Source of the DNA: Bog-756 sp052143895 | GTDB lineage: Bacteria > Actinomycetota > Acidimicrobiia > Acidimicrobiales > RAAP-2 | Length of the DNA: 57,392 nucleotides | Direction of reading: 5' to 3' | Assembly: GCA_052143895.1 (NCBI GenBank) | Contig: JBKQRT010000120.1 | Location: 1-57,392, forward strand | In this document: positions 31,505 to 41,381 of the stretch, one piece after another | How positions within the stretch are numbered: position 1 is the stretch's first letter | Layout of the letters: the number at the start of each line of letters is the position of its first letter | Notes under the pieces: model-generated | What the model saw: only the letters and a program-made list of their open reading frames with translations | Database searches by the model: none | Told to the model about the DNA's origin: nothing | Program-made: the position numbers and the translations under genes

Positions 31505-31707
31505 CCCCGTCCCTTCGAGTCCGTCGCGTGCGTGGGTTTCCGGACCCACCGAGTTGGCCAGATCCGGGAGCACCCTGTCAAACGGGCCCGACGGTGCACC
31601 GTGAGGCATGATCGGGGGGTGACGGAGCTCGCGCGGGGTGCCCGCCGGTCCGGGGACACCCACCAGGGGACCGGCGACGATCCCCGCCGGTGCCGGGAGG
31701 TGGCGGC

Positions 31708-33264
31708 GTGGCCGCGCTGACCAAGAGTGCCGGGGGACCGGACACGAAGGGAGCCAGACGGGGTTCGCGGTGGGCCACCCTGTCCGTGCTCTGCGTCACC
31801 CTGTTGCTGATCAGCCTGGACAACACCATCCTCAACGTGGCGCTGCCTTCGATCGTCCGCAGCCTCCACGCCACCTCGAGCCAGCTCCAGTGGATCGTCG
31901 ATGCCTACGCCGTCCTCTTCGCCGGACTGCTACTCACCTTCGGGGCGGTGGGTGACCGGCTGGGCCGGAAGTGGGTGTTCATGGCCGGCCTGGTCGTCTT
32001 CGGCGGGGGTTCGGCGCTGGCGGCCTGGTCGGGCACACCCGACCGGCTCACGGCCGCCCGGGCCGTGATGGGCGTGGGGGCTGCCGCCCTCATGCCCTGC
32101 ACCCTGTCGATCCTGACCAACGTCTTCACCTCGGAGCGCGACCGGGCCCGGGCCATCGGCTTCTGGTCCGGGACCGCCGGGATCGGAGTGGCCATCGGCC
32201 CCATCCTCGGCGGCTTCCTGCTCGTCCACTACTGGTGGGGCTCGGTGTTCCTCATCAACGTGCCCATCGCCGTGATCGGTCTGGTCGCCACCGCGTTGCT
32301 CGTCCCCAATTCGAAGAGCCCGTTGCCCAGGCGGGCCGATCCGGTCGGCGCCGTGCTGTCGATCGTGGGCTTCGCGCTGCTGCTGTGGGCGATCATTGAA
32401 GCGCCGAGCCGGACGTGGTCCTCACCGCTCATCGTCGGCGCCCTGGTCGCCTCGCTGGCGGTGATCGCCTCCTTCGTCGTCTGGGAGCGGCGCAGCGACC
32501 ACCCGATGCTGCCCATGCAGTTCTTCGGCAACCGCCGGTACAGCGCCGCCATCGGTTCGCTGGCGCTGGTGCTCTTCGCTCTGCTCGGCATGTTCTTCCT
32601 CATCACCCAGTACCTGCAGTTCTGCCTCGGCTTCAGCCCGTTCCGGACCGGGTTGGCGATCGGGCCCATCGCCCTCGTCCTCCTGATCGCCGCCCCGCTG
32701 TCGGTCCTGCTGGTCCGCCGGTTCGGGACCAAGGCGGTGGTCACCGGCGGGCTGCTCCTGATCGCGGTCGGCCTCGGGCTCCTGTCGCGCACCACCGTCG
32801 CCAGCACCTACCGGGACTGCCTGCCGTTCTTCGCCCTCATCGGGGTGGGGGTCGGCCTGGCCCTGGCCCCGTCGACCGAGTCGGTCATGGGCTCGCTACC
32901 GAAGGAGGAGGCCGGAGTCGGCTCCGCCACCAGCGACACCTCCATGCAGATCGGCGGTGCCCTCGGCGTCGCGGTCCTCGGCACCGCCCTCAACCTGCGG
33001 TACCAGAGCTACATGACCCCCCTGCTCGCCCACGTCCCGGTGCCGGCCGGCATCCGCGAGCTCATCCTCGGCTCGCTGGGTGGGGCCCTGGCCGTGGCTG
33101 CGCGCGTCCCCGGTGCCCCCGGCGCGGCCCTGGCCGCCGCCGCCCGGCGGGGTTTCGTGTCGGGCATGGACCTCGCGCTCATCGTGGCCTCGGTGGTCGT
33201 CGGTCTGGCCGGTCTGGTCGTCCTCGTCGCCCTGCCCAGCCGCGCCCACACACTCGACGCCTGA
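31708..33264 (+). CDS. MFS exporter, DHA2 (EmrB/QacA) family
   Basis: A 518-residue transporter with 14 predicted membrane helices. Motif A reads AVGDRLGRKWVFMAG, motif C is present as FWSGTAGIGVAIGPILGGFL, and the first helix has LDNTILNVALPSI, the DHA2 motif D1 (conserved acidic residue in helix 1). It exports drugs or other amphiphiles by proton antiport. GTG at 31708 follows GGGAGGTGG. No regulator is adjacent; the next gene is convergent. Confidence 0.92.
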   Translation: MAALTKSAGGPDTKGARRGSRWATLSVLCVTLLLISLDNTILNVALPSIVRSLHATSSQLQWIVDAYAVLFAGLLLTFGAVGDRLGRKWVFMAGLVVFGGGSALAAWSGTPDRLTAARAVMGVGAAALMPCTLSILTNVFTSERDRARAIGFWSGTAGIGVAIGPILGGFLLVHYWWGSVFLINVPIAVIGLVATALLVPNSKSPLPRRADPVGAVLSIVGFALLLWAIIEAPSRTWSSPLIVGALVASLAVIASFVVWERRSDHPMLPMQFFGNRRYSAAIGSLALVLFALLGMFFLITQYLQFCLGFSPFRTGLAIGPIALVLLIAAPLSVLLVRRFGTKAVVTGGLLLIAVGLGLLSRTTVASTYRDCLPFFALIGVGVGLALAPSTESVMGSLPKEEAGVGSATSDTSMQIGGALGVAVLGTALNLRYQSYMTPLLAHVPVPAGIRELILGSLGGALAVAARVPGAPGAALAAAARRGFVSGMDLALIVASVVVGLAGLVVLVALPSRAHTLDA

Positions 33265-33302
33265 CAACGCCTGGGCGAACGGGTACCCGGGTGCCGGCGG
33301 CC

Positions 33303-34586
33303 TCAGCCGGACCCGGGGAAGAACCGGGGCAGGAACCGGCGGTTGGCGGACAGCAGCACGTCGGCCAGCTGCTCGGCCACCGGGTACTGCCCCACGAGCG
33401 GATTGGCCACCAGGGCCCGGACGACCGCCTGCCGGCTCCCCGACCGTGCCGCCTCGACCGCCAACCGCTCGTAGGCCTTGCAGTGCGCCACCAGGCCGGA
33501 CATCTCTGGTGGGAGGACCCGTTGGGGCAGCGGGTGCGCCCCCTCCCGGTCCACGGTGCAAGGGATCTCGACCACGGCGTCGTCGGCCAGCCCGGGCAGG
33601 CGCCCGTCGTTGCGGACGTCGACCACCTGGACGTCACCGGTGCCGGCATGGAGGGAGGCCATCAGCCGCACCGCCGCCTCCGAGTAGAAGGCGCCCCCGC
33701 GGTAGGAGAGCTTGTCCGGCTTGGTGTCCAGGGACGGATTGCGGTACTGGACGAGCAGCTCGGCCTCGAGCTCGGCCACGACCTCGGCCCGGGAGCGCCA
33801 CCCGGGGGCGGACTGCTCGGCCACCTCCTGGTCGAGGCAGTAGTAGTAGTGCAGGTAGTAGGAGGGGAGCGCACCGAGGAGCCGGAGCAGGCCCGCGGGC
33901 ACGCCGCTTTCGAGCTCGAGCTCCGGAGCGAACCGGTCGAGCAGCTCGGGCAAGCGGTCGACCCCGTCGACAACCGCCGCCCTGACCCAGGTCAGGTGGT
34001 TGAGCCCGACGTGCTCGATCTCGACGGTGTCGGGATCCACGTCGAGGTAGTGCCCGATCCGGCGCTGCACGTGGATGGCCACGTTGCAGAGGCCGACGGC
34101 CCGGTGCCCCTCGTCGAGCAGCGCCTGGGTCACGATGCCGACGGGGTTGGTGAAGTCGACCACCCAGGCCCCGGCTGCACCCCGGCCGGCGGTCTCCTCG
34201 GCGATCTCGAGGACGAGCGGCACGGTGCGCAACGCCTTGGCCAAGCCGCCCGGCCCCGTCGTCTCCTGGCCGAGACAGCCGAACCCGACCGGCAAGGTCT
34301 CGTCGGTGTGGCGGGCCGCCTGCCCGCCTACTCGGAGCTGGACGACCACGAAGTCGGCGCCGTCGATGGCCTGCGAACGGTCTGCCGTCGTGACCAGCTT
34401 GCCGGCCCACCCGCGTCGTCGCAGGATGCGGCCGGCCAGCCCCGCGACCGCCGCCAGGCGTTCCGCGTCCGGATCGAGCAGGACCAGCTCGTCGACGACC
34501 AGCCGGTCCTCATGGGCGCAGAGGCTGTCGACCAGCTCGGGGGTGTACGTGCTCCCGCCCCCGACCACGGCCACCTTCATCCCCAC
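33303..34586 (-). CDS. Glycoside hydrolase family 4 (6-phospho-beta-glucosidase-like)
   Basis: A 427-residue NAD+ and Mn2+-dependent GH4 enzyme. The dinucleotide fold begins KVAVVGGGSTYTPELVD; the active site has VDFTNPVGIVTQALL, GLCNVAIHVQRRIG with the metal cysteine, and HVGLNHLTWV with the metal histidine. Family members split 6-phospho-glycosides by a redox route. The GTG at 34586 is chosen because TACGTT ends six bases upstream; ATG at 34580 is two codons inside. The gene is divergent from a sugar kinase, which could supply or use the phosphorylated sugar. Confidence 0.9.
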   Translation of the reverse strand: MGMKVAVVGGGSTYTPELVDSLCAHEDRLVVDELVLLDPDAERLAAVAGLAGRILRRRGWAGKLVTTADRSQAIDGADFVVVQLRVGGQAARHTDETLPVGFGCLGQETTGPGGLAKALRTVPLVLEIAEETAGRGAAGAWVVDFTNPVGIVTQALLDEGHRAVGLCNVAIHVQRRIGHYLDVDPDTVEIEHVGLNHLTWVRAAVVDGVDRLPELLDRFAPELELESGVPAGLLRLLGALPSYYLHYYYCLDQEVAEQSAPGWRSRAEVVAELEAELLVQYRNPSLDTKPDKLSYRGGAFYSEAAVRLMASLHAGTGDVQVVDVRNDGRLPGLADDAVVEIPCTVDREGAHPLPQRVLPPEMSGLVAHCKAYERLAVEAARSGSRQAVVRALVANPLVGQYPVAEQLADVLLSANRRFLPRFFPGSG

Positions 34587-34592
34587 GAAGTG

Positions 34593-34598
34593 AACGTA
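34593..34598 (-). promoter_or_regulatory. Putative -10 element (TACGTT) of leaderless GH4 transcript
   Basis: On the minus strand TACGTT is followed by six bases and the GTG at 34586. On the plus strand the overlapping TAACAT (34597-34602) could serve the kinase gene, so two divergent promoters may share this spot. Confidence 0.45.
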
Positions 34599-34637
34599 AC
34601 ATCACCGTGTGGATCGATGCCGGGGGGACGGGTGACC

Positions 34638-35645
34638 GTGCCGGGCCCGGCCGGACGCGTCCTCCTCGCCGTCGACGGCGGGGCGTCCAAGACCGACGTA
34701 TGGGTCGTGGCCACGGACGGCTCGGTGCTGGGATCGGCGAGGGGCGGCGGCTCGAACCACCAGTTCTTCGGGCTGGACGGCGCCATGGAGGCGATCGGGT
34801 CCACCATCCACGCCGCGTTGGCCGATGCCGGGCTCGACAGCGCGGCCGGTCCGGCGGCCGGCACCGGCGTCTACTGCCTGGCCGGTGTCGACCTGCCGGT
34901 GGACGACGAGCGGCTGGGCGAGGCCATCGCGGCACGGGCCTGGAGCGCCACCGACCTCGTGCGCAACGACACGCTGGCCGTCCTGCGGGCCGGCGTCACG
35001 TCCGGGTGGGGCGTGGCCGTGGTGTGCGGCTCGGGCCTCAACTGCGTCGGCCTCGGCCCCGACGGAGCCATCGAGCGGTTTCCGTCCCTCGGCGAGCTGT
35101 CCGGCGACTTCGCCGCCGGCGGCTCGTGGCTCGGTGTGCGGGCGCTCGGTCTGGCCGTGCGTGCCGGCGACGGGCGGGGCGGACCGACCCTCTTGACCGA
35201 GACCGTCCCGGCCCACTTCGGGCTGTCGGACCCCGAGGCCGTCCTGGCCGCCGTCTACACCGGCGAGATCGGGTTCGGGCGTCTCTTCGAGCTGGCCCGG
35301 GTCTGTGTCGACGCCGACGCCGCGGGCGACGAAGTGGCCGGCGCCGCGGTCGGGTTCCTGGCCGACGAGGTGGTCGCCATGGTCGCCGCCGCCACCCGGC
35401 GTCTCGGGGTGACCGGCACCACGGTCGAGGTCGTCCTCGGCGGGGGTCTCTTCGACAGCGGACACGTGGCCTTCGGCGAGCGGATCGAGGCCGGTGTCCG
35501 GCAGGCCGCGCCTCGCTGCAGGTTCCGTCGTCTCCGTGCCGCGCCGGTGCTCGGGGCGGCCCTGCTCGGGCTCGACGCGGTCGGGGCGCCGCCCGACGCG
35601 GAAGCCCGGCTCCGGTCCTCGGCCCCCCCGGCCGGGGGCTCCTGA
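34638..35645 (+). CDS. BadF/BadG-type sugar kinase (N-acetylglucosamine kinase-like)
   Basis: A 335-residue ASKHA-fold kinase. PHOSPHATE1 is LLAVDGGASKTDVWVVATDG; the base of the catalytic site is VRNDTLAVLRAG; ATP-binding text includes VVCGSGLNCVGLGPDG and EVVLGGGLFDSG. Its closest functional relatives phosphorylate GlcNAc or glucosamine. The usual GDEGSG reads LSGDFAAGGSWLG here. GTG at 34638 sits nine bases after GGGGGGA; GTG 34632 and ATG 34617 are alternatives. It lies between the GH4 and GH38 genes and fits a glycan salvage pathway. Confidence 0.85.
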   Translation: MPGPAGRVLLAVDGGASKTDVWVVATDGSVLGSARGGGSNHQFFGLDGAMEAIGSTIHAALADAGLDSAAGPAAGTGVYCLAGVDLPVDDERLGEAIAARAWSATDLVRNDTLAVLRAGVTSGWGVAVVCGSGLNCVGLGPDGAIERFPSLGELSGDFAAGGSWLGVRALGLAVRAGDGRGGPTLLTETVPAHFGLSDPEAVLAAVYTGEIGFGRLFELARVCVDADAAGDEVAGAAVGFLADEVVAMVAAATRRLGVTGTTVEVVLGGGLFDSGHVAFGERIEAGVRQAAPRCRFRRLRAAPVLGAALLGLDAVGAPPDAEARLRSSAPPAGGS

Positions 35646-35707
35646 GCCGGACCGGCCGAGGGGGCGGGGTTCCGACGCCCACCCGGACGTGGCCGGATCC
35701 GGTGCCG

Positions 35708-35713
35708 TAACCT
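35708..35713 (+). promoter_or_regulatory. Putative -10 element (TAACCT) before the GH38 gene
   Basis: TAACCT is followed by six bases (GGACGG) and the ATG at 35720, which suggests a leaderless transcript despite the kinase gene ending only 74 nt upstream. Confidence 0.4.
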
Positions 35714-35719
35714 GGACGG

Positions 35720-38700
35720 ATGCGCCCGGAGGACTCGATCCGCGTCGGCCGCTTCGTCCGGGTCCTCAACGAATTCGTCCGACCCCGGCGACGGGGCGAC
35801 ACCGTCGCCGTGGAGGTGGCCGCCTATCACGTGCCGGGCGAGCCCGTCCCGGTGGCGACGGCGTTGGCGGCCGAGTACGAGCCGTTCGCGGTGGGCGGGG
35901 CCTGGGGGCCGCCCTGGGGTACGACCTGGTTCCGGGTGCGCGGCGCCATCCCGCCGGCATGGGCCGGGCGCGAGGTGGCGCTCGGCTTCGCCATCGGGGG
36001 CGCCGGCTCCACCGGCTTCGGGGCGGAGGCGCTGGTCTGGCGGGAGGGCCGGTCGGTGCAGGGGCTGTCGCCCAACCACCGCGAGTACGTCCTGACCGGG
36101 CGGGCCGAGGGGGGGGAGCCCGTCGAACTGTTCGTGGAGGCCGCCGCCAATCCGCCGTCGCCCTTCGGGGCCAACCCGTGGCCACTGCTGCTGGCCGAGC
36201 CGGACGGCGCCCCGTTGTTCACGTTGCAACGGGCGGACCTCCATGTCCGGGACGCGGAGTTCGAGGCGTTCTGGAACGACTTCCGGATCCTCGTCGAACT
36301 GTTGGCCGAGCTCCCCGAGGGCGACCCGCACGCCCACCGCCTGCAGGCCGGCTTGGAACGGGCCTGCAACCTGCTGGAGCTCCCGGACATCTCGATGAGC
36401 TGGCGGTCGGCCCGACCGGTGCTGGAGGAGCTGCTGGCCGAGCGGGCGGCCCCGGTCACCCACACGGCCAGCATCGTGGGCCACGCCCATCTGGACACGG
36501 CCTGGCTCTGGCCGCTCCGGGAGACCGTCCGCAAGTGCGCGCGCACCTTCAGCACGGTCCTCGAGCTCATGGACCACTACCCCGAGTACCGCTTCGTTGT
36601 CTCGCAGGCCCAGCACCTGGCCTGGATGCAGGAGCACTATCCGGAGCTGTGGGAACGGATGAAGGTCCGGGTCGCCGAAGGCCGGCTCGAACCCACCGGC
36701 AGCATGTGGGTCGAGGCGGACTGCAACATCCCGTCCGGCGAGTCGCTGGTCCGGCAGATCTTCTACGGCAAGCGCTTTTACCGGGACGAGCTCGGCATCG
36801 ACACCAACGACGTGTGGCTGCCCGACGTGTTCGGCTATTCCGCCTCGCTCCCGCAGATCATGCGCCGCAGCGGCATCCGCTGGTTCCTGACCCAGAAGCT
36901 CTCCTGGAACCAGTACAACTCGATGCCCCACCACAGCTTCCTCTGGGAGGGCATCGACGGGTCGCGGGTCTTCACCCACTTCCCGCCGGCGGACACCTAC
37001 AACGGCAACGTCAGTGTGCGCGAGCTCCGGTACGCCGTCGAGAACTTCAAGGACCACGAACGGGCCACCCGCTCGCTGTACCTCTTCGGGTGGGGCGACG
37101 GCGGCGGGGGACCGACGAGGGACATGCTCGAGTCGGCGAGGAGGCTGGCCGACCTGGACGGCGTCCCGCGCTTGGTGATGGAGGGGGCCCGTGCGTTCTT
37201 CGCCGAGGCGGAGGCCGACCTGCGCGATCCCCCCGTCTGGGCGGGCGAGCTCTACCTGGAGCTGCACCGTGGCACCTACACCAGCCAGGCCAGGACCAAG
37301 CTCGGCAACCGGCGAGCCGAGTTCGCCCTGCGTGACGCCGAGCTGTGGAGCTCGGTCGTGCCGGGGGCACGAGACCCGGGCTCCGAGCTCGAGGAGCTGT
37401 GGAAGCTCCTGCTCCTCCATCAGTTCCACGACATCATTCCCGGCTCCGGTATCCACTGGGTCTACGAGGACACCGCCCGCGACCACGACCGCGTCCTCGA
37501 CGGGGCCGCCCGGATCGCTGGCGACGCGCTGGCCGGACTGGTCGGCGCCGTCGACACGGCGGGTGCCGGCCTGCCGGTGGTTGTCGTCAACTCCCTGTCG
37601 CACGCCCGCACGGAGCTCGTGACCGTCGAGGCGCCCGACGAGGTGACCGCGGTGGTGTGCGGGACGGAGGAGCCCACGCCGGTGCAGCGGGACGCCGAGG
37701 GACGGGCCGTCTTCGAGGTCACCGTCCCCGCCTGCGGCCATCGGGTGTACCACCTGTGCACCGCGCGGGCGGCGAGCCGCGGCGAGGTGCGGGTGGGCGA
37801 GCGGTCACTGGGGAACGACCACCTGCGCATCGAGCTCGACGACCAGGGGCTCATCACCTCGATCGCCGACCGGTCCGCCGACCGCCAGGTCCTGGCGCCG
37901 GGGGCGGTGGGCAACCGGTTCCAGCTCCACCCCGACTACCCCAACTTCTACGACGCCTGGGACATCGACCGGTTCGCCTTCGACAGGGTGGTCGACCTGG
38001 ATCCGGTCGAGTCGATCGAGGTGGTGGAGCACGGGCCGCTCCGGGCGGGCATCCGGGTCGTCCGTGCCTTCGGGAGCTCGAGGCTCAACCAGGTGCTGCG
38101 GCTGGCCGCAGGTTCGCGGTTCCTGGAGTTCGAGACCGAGGTCGAGTGGCACGAGACCAATCGGCTGCTCAAGGTGGCCTTCCCCGTCGACGTCCGGAGC
38201 ATGAAGGCGACCTACGAGATCCAGTACGGGCACGTCGAGCGGCCGACCCACGCCAACACGAGCTGGGACGTCGCCCGCTTCGAGGTCTGCGCCCACAAGT
38301 GGGCCGATCTGTCCGAGCCCGGCTATGGCGTGGCCCTGCTCAACGACTGCAAGTACGGCTACGACATCTCGGGCAACGTCATCCGGCTGTCGCTGCTGCG
38401 CGCCCCCACCTGGCCCGACCCCGTGGCCGACCGGGGCCGGCACCGGTTCACCTACCGACTGCTCCCGCATGCGGGCGACCTCCGGGAGGCCGGGGTGATC
38501 GATGCCGGCTACGACCTGAACGTGCCGCTGCGGGCGCTCGCCACCTCGCCGCGTCCCGGTGCCATCGGTCCGGTGGGCTCGATGCTCTCGCTTGACGCAC
38601 CCAACGCCGTCATCGAGGCGGTGAAGCGGGCCGACGACGGCGGCGATGCGCTGATCGTCCGGGTCTACGAGGCCTGGGGCAGGCGGGGGCCGGTCACCCT

Positions 38701-38845
38701 CCGGGTGCCGTGGCAGATCGGGCGCGCCGTGCGCACCGACCTCCTGGAACGGGAGCTCGGCGACGCTCGGACCCACGGTGCCGAGGTCGAATTCCACCTC
38801 GCGCCGTTCGAGATCGCCACCCTCCGGGTGACGCCGGTCGGCTGA
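35720..38845 (+). CDS. Alpha-mannosidase, glycoside hydrolase family 38
   Basis: A 1041-residue GH38 enzyme of normal bacterial length. An N-terminal beta domain (about 1-240) is followed by the catalytic barrel: GHAHLDTAWLWPLRE with zinc ligands His255 and Asp259, EPTGSMWVEADCNIPSGES, and WLPDVFGYSASLPQI with the nucleophile Asp369. The zinc histidine further on is in HQFHDIIPGSGIH. Two beta-sandwich domains complete it (from about residue 640). It removes alpha-mannose from glycans such as mannans or glycoproteins. No signal peptide is visible, so it works on imported oligosaccharides. Confidence 0.93.
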   Translation: MRPEDSIRVGRFVRVLNEFVRPRRRGDTVAVEVAAYHVPGEPVPVATALAAEYEPFAVGGAWGPPWGTTWFRVRGAIPPAWAGREVALGFAIGGAGSTGFGAEALVWREGRSVQGLSPNHREYVLTGRAEGGEPVELFVEAAANPPSPFGANPWPLLLAEPDGAPLFTLQRADLHVRDAEFEAFWNDFRILVELLAELPEGDPHAHRLQAGLERACNLLELPDISMSWRSARPVLEELLAERAAPVTHTASIVGHAHLDTAWLWPLRETVRKCARTFSTVLELMDHYPEYRFVVSQAQHLAWMQEHYPELWERMKVRVAEGRLEPTGSMWVEADCNIPSGESLVRQIFYGKRFYRDELGIDTNDVWLPDVFGYSASLPQIMRRSGIRWFLTQKLSWNQYNSMPHHSFLWEGIDGSRVFTHFPPADTYNGNVSVRELRYAVENFKDHERATRSLYLFGWGDGGGGPTRDMLESARRLADLDGVPRLVMEGARAFFAEAEADLRDPPVWAGELYLELHRGTYTSQARTKLGNRRAEFALRDAELWSSVVPGARDPGSELEELWKLLLLHQFHDIIPGSGIHWVYEDTARDHDRVLDGAARIAGDALAGLVGAVDTAGAGLPVVVVNSLSHARTELVTVEAPDEVTAVVCGTEEPTPVQRDAEGRAVFEVTVPACGHRVYHLCTARAASRGEVRVGERSLGNDHLRIELDDQGLITSIADRSADRQVLAPGAVGNRFQLHPDYPNFYDAWDIDRFAFDRVVDLDPVESIEVVEHGPLRAGIRVVRAFGSSRLNQVLRLAAGSRFLEFETEVEWHETNRLLKVAFPVDVRSMKATYEIQYGHVERPTHANTSWDVARFEVCAHKWADLSEPGYGVALLNDCKYGYDISGNVIRLSLLRAPTWPDPVADRGRHRFTYRLLPHAGDLREAGVIDAGYDLNVPLRALATSPRPGAIGPVGSMLSLDAPNAVIEAVKRADDGGDALIVRVYEAWGRRGPVTLRVPWQIGRAVRTDLLERELGDARTHGAEVEFHLAPFEIATLRVTPVG

Positions 38846-38924
38846 GCACCGGGCCGGTGGCATGATCTCGGGGAGCAGGGGCGCGGACGACGTCCGCGGC
38901 CGGAACGCGTTGAGGGGAGACGTC

Positions 38925-41353
38925 GTGCGAATCCAGGGTCGGTTCGTGTCGGCGGCGATCGCGCTCCTGGCGGTCCTGACGGTCGTCACGGGGATCGGGG
39001 CGGTGGCGGGCGGGACCGCTGGCGCGGCCGGCGCCCCCGGGCCGCAGGGGAACGGCTCCGTCGACGAGGCGTGGCTGACCGGTGCCACCCCCGGCGACCA
39101 GATCACCCTCATGAAGGGCGACCAGGCCGCGCCGGTCGGCTCCAACCCCGGGACGGCCGACGCCCTCGGCTCGCTCATCATCCGGAACCTCACCCCGGGG
39201 CGCGGTTACCACTGGGTCGACGACACGACGGGCCAGCAGACCCCCCCTTCGCAGTGCTGGCAGCGGGCCACGACCCGGGGCTGCACTCCTCCCTCTACAC
39301 CGACCAGCCGATGCACCAGGGGCTGAATTACCTCACCATGCGCGACGGCATCACCCTGGCCGCCACCGTGCGCTACCCGTACGGCGGGACCTGCTCGGCG
39401 GCGAGCCCGTGCCCCACGGTCATCGAGTACTCCGGGTACAACGTGGCCGGGCCCACCGATCCCATCCCGACGATCATCTCGGAGGCCCTGCATGAGCCGT
39501 GCACCGACTGCGGTGACCCCCATCTGCTTCCGGACACCGCCACCGCGGTGGGGTCGATCCTGGCCCGGGTGTCCGGGTTCGCCACGGTCAGCCTGCAGAT
39601 GCGGGGCACGGGTTGCTCGGGCGGTGCCTTCGACCTCTTCGGGTACCCGTCCGACTACGACGCATACGACGCCGTCGAGATCGTGGCCCACCAGCCCTGG
39701 GTGGCCCACCACGAGGTCGGGATGGTTGGGATCAGCTACTCGGGCCTCTCGCAGTTTCCGGCGGCCGGCACCGACCCGCCCGGGCTGGCCGCCATCGCCC
39801 CGATGAGCCCCACCGACGACCTCTTCTCGACCGGCCACCCCGGCGGGATCTACAACGACGGCTTCGCCGCCAGCTGGATCGACGCCCGCATCGACGACGC
39901 CGAACCGGTGGCCACCTCCAGTGACGGGCAGCTGGTCCCGTTGTCGTCGACCCCGGAGGCGAACGTCGGCCAGCCGTGGACCTACTACGAGATCGACGCG
40001 GAGCTGGCGGCCAGCGGCGGGACCACGTCGACGTGCCTCGCCAACCAGGCCCTCCACGGCCAGTCGGAGAGCCTCGAGAGCCTGGTCGGCCCGCAGACCG
40101 TGGCGCCGGGCAGTGGTCCGGGCCGCCAGCCCTCTCTCTTCGACCGCCGGTCCATGATCGACTAGGCCCCGCACATCACGGTGCCCATCTTTCTGTCCGG
40201 CGCCCTCCAGGACGAGCAGACCGGCCCGCAGTGGCCGGCGCTCATCGACGCCGTCCCGAAGACGACGCCGGTGTTCGCCACCATGGTCAACGGCAACCAC
40301 ATCGACTCGACCGACCCCCAGACGCTCAGTCGGTGGCTCGAGTTCCTCGACATCTACGTCGCCCACGAAGTACCGGCGCAGCCGAGCGGCCTGGCCGGCC
40401 TCATCCTCGACGAGTTCACCGGGTTCGCGTCGGGGGTCTCGGCCCAGGCGCCGCTGCCGCCGATCCGGTTCACCCATGCCCGAAACCCAACCGCCGCCCG
40501 GTCGGAGTTCGCCGCCAAGACGCCGCTGGTGCAGGTCCTGTTCGACAACGGCGCCGGGGTCGCCGGCCCGGGCGCCATCCAGTCGACCTACTCGGCCGAC
40601 TTCGCCAGCTGGCCGCCCCGCGGCGGTGTCACGACGTTCTACTTCGGTTCCGGCGGGTCGCTGACGTCGACCGCCCCGACGGCGCAGACGGGCGCCACCT
40701 TCACCCTGGACCCGAGCGCCCGGCCCCCGACGAGCCTGCCCCCCGGAGGCAACGCGTGGGCGGCCGACCCCGGATGGGACTGGGCCCCGGTGCCGGCCGC
40801 CGACGGCGTCGCGTTCCAGACGGCGCCGTTCACGAAGCCCACCACCATCGTGGGTCCGGCCACACTGGACCTGTGGGTCGCGGCCGCCACGCCGGTCGAG
40901 GACTTCCAGGCCACGGTCACCGAGGTCCGACCGTCGGCGGGCGAGGAGGAGTACGTCACCTCGGGGTTCCTGCGCAGCTCGAACCAGGTCGATGCGCCCG
41001 ACTCGACGCCGCTCTTCACCGATCCGACCTATCTGGCGACCGATGCCGGGACGCTCTCACCGGATGCGTACACGCTGGTCAAGATCCCGATCGACCCGAT
41101 CGCCCACACCTTCCGGCCGGGCACCGAGCTGCGGGTGGTGATCTCCGCCCCCGGTGGTGACCGCCCGGTCTGGGAGTTCGACACGATCGACACCGACCAG
41201 AGCGCCACCGTGGGCCTCGGCGGCCCCGCTGCGTCGGCGCTGGTCGTCGACGTCGTGCGGGGGGCCCGGGCGACCACCGAGCTCCCGGCGTGCAACTCGC
41301 TGCGGGGCGAGCCTTGCCGGGCCGACCAGCCCGAGGGAAACCAGACCGGCTGA
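38925..41353 (+). pseudogene. Broken CocE/NonD (S15, X-Pro dipeptidyl-peptidase) family hydrolase
   Basis: The intact protein would be a secreted hydrolase of about 810 residues. The start GTG 38925 follows GAGGGGAGA and encodes a signal peptide (SAAIALLAVLTVVTGIGAV). The first frame runs to about 39247, where seven C bases (39241-39247) stand; one more C would restore QTPPFAVLAAG. The second frame then reads LYTDQPMHQGLNYLTMRDGI, VGMVGISYSGLSQF (nucleophile Ser) until an in-frame TAG at 40163-40165, after which the same frame continues APHITVPIFLSGALQDEQTG to the jelly-roll C-terminus and TGA at 41353. Both lesions lie inside well-conserved text, so this is one gene with two defects. Confidence 0.85.
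39241..39247 (+). repeat. Seven-C homopolymer at the frameshift of the CocE-like gene
   Basis: Seven consecutive C bases sit exactly where the frame breaks. Eight would restore the frame. It is either a sequencing or assembly error or a slippage site. Confidence 0.7.
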
Positions 41354-41381
41354 GGCGTGCCGACCCGGTGTCGGGCGGCGA

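Noticed and set aside
32415..34637. Open plus-strand frame across the MFS and GH4 genes that runs into the kinase
   Set aside because: Only the part after 34638 has kinase motifs. Upstream the frame is out of phase with the MFS gene and opposite the GH4 gene.
39241..39247. Programmed frameshift in the CocE-like gene
   Set aside because: A run of C without a stimulating structure or ribosome binding site is not a typical programmed site, and a separate in-frame amber further on would still end translation.
41354..41381. Possible bidirectional terminator between the two broken genes
   Set aside because: The stem (CCGAC/GTCGG) is only five pairs with no T-run on either strand.
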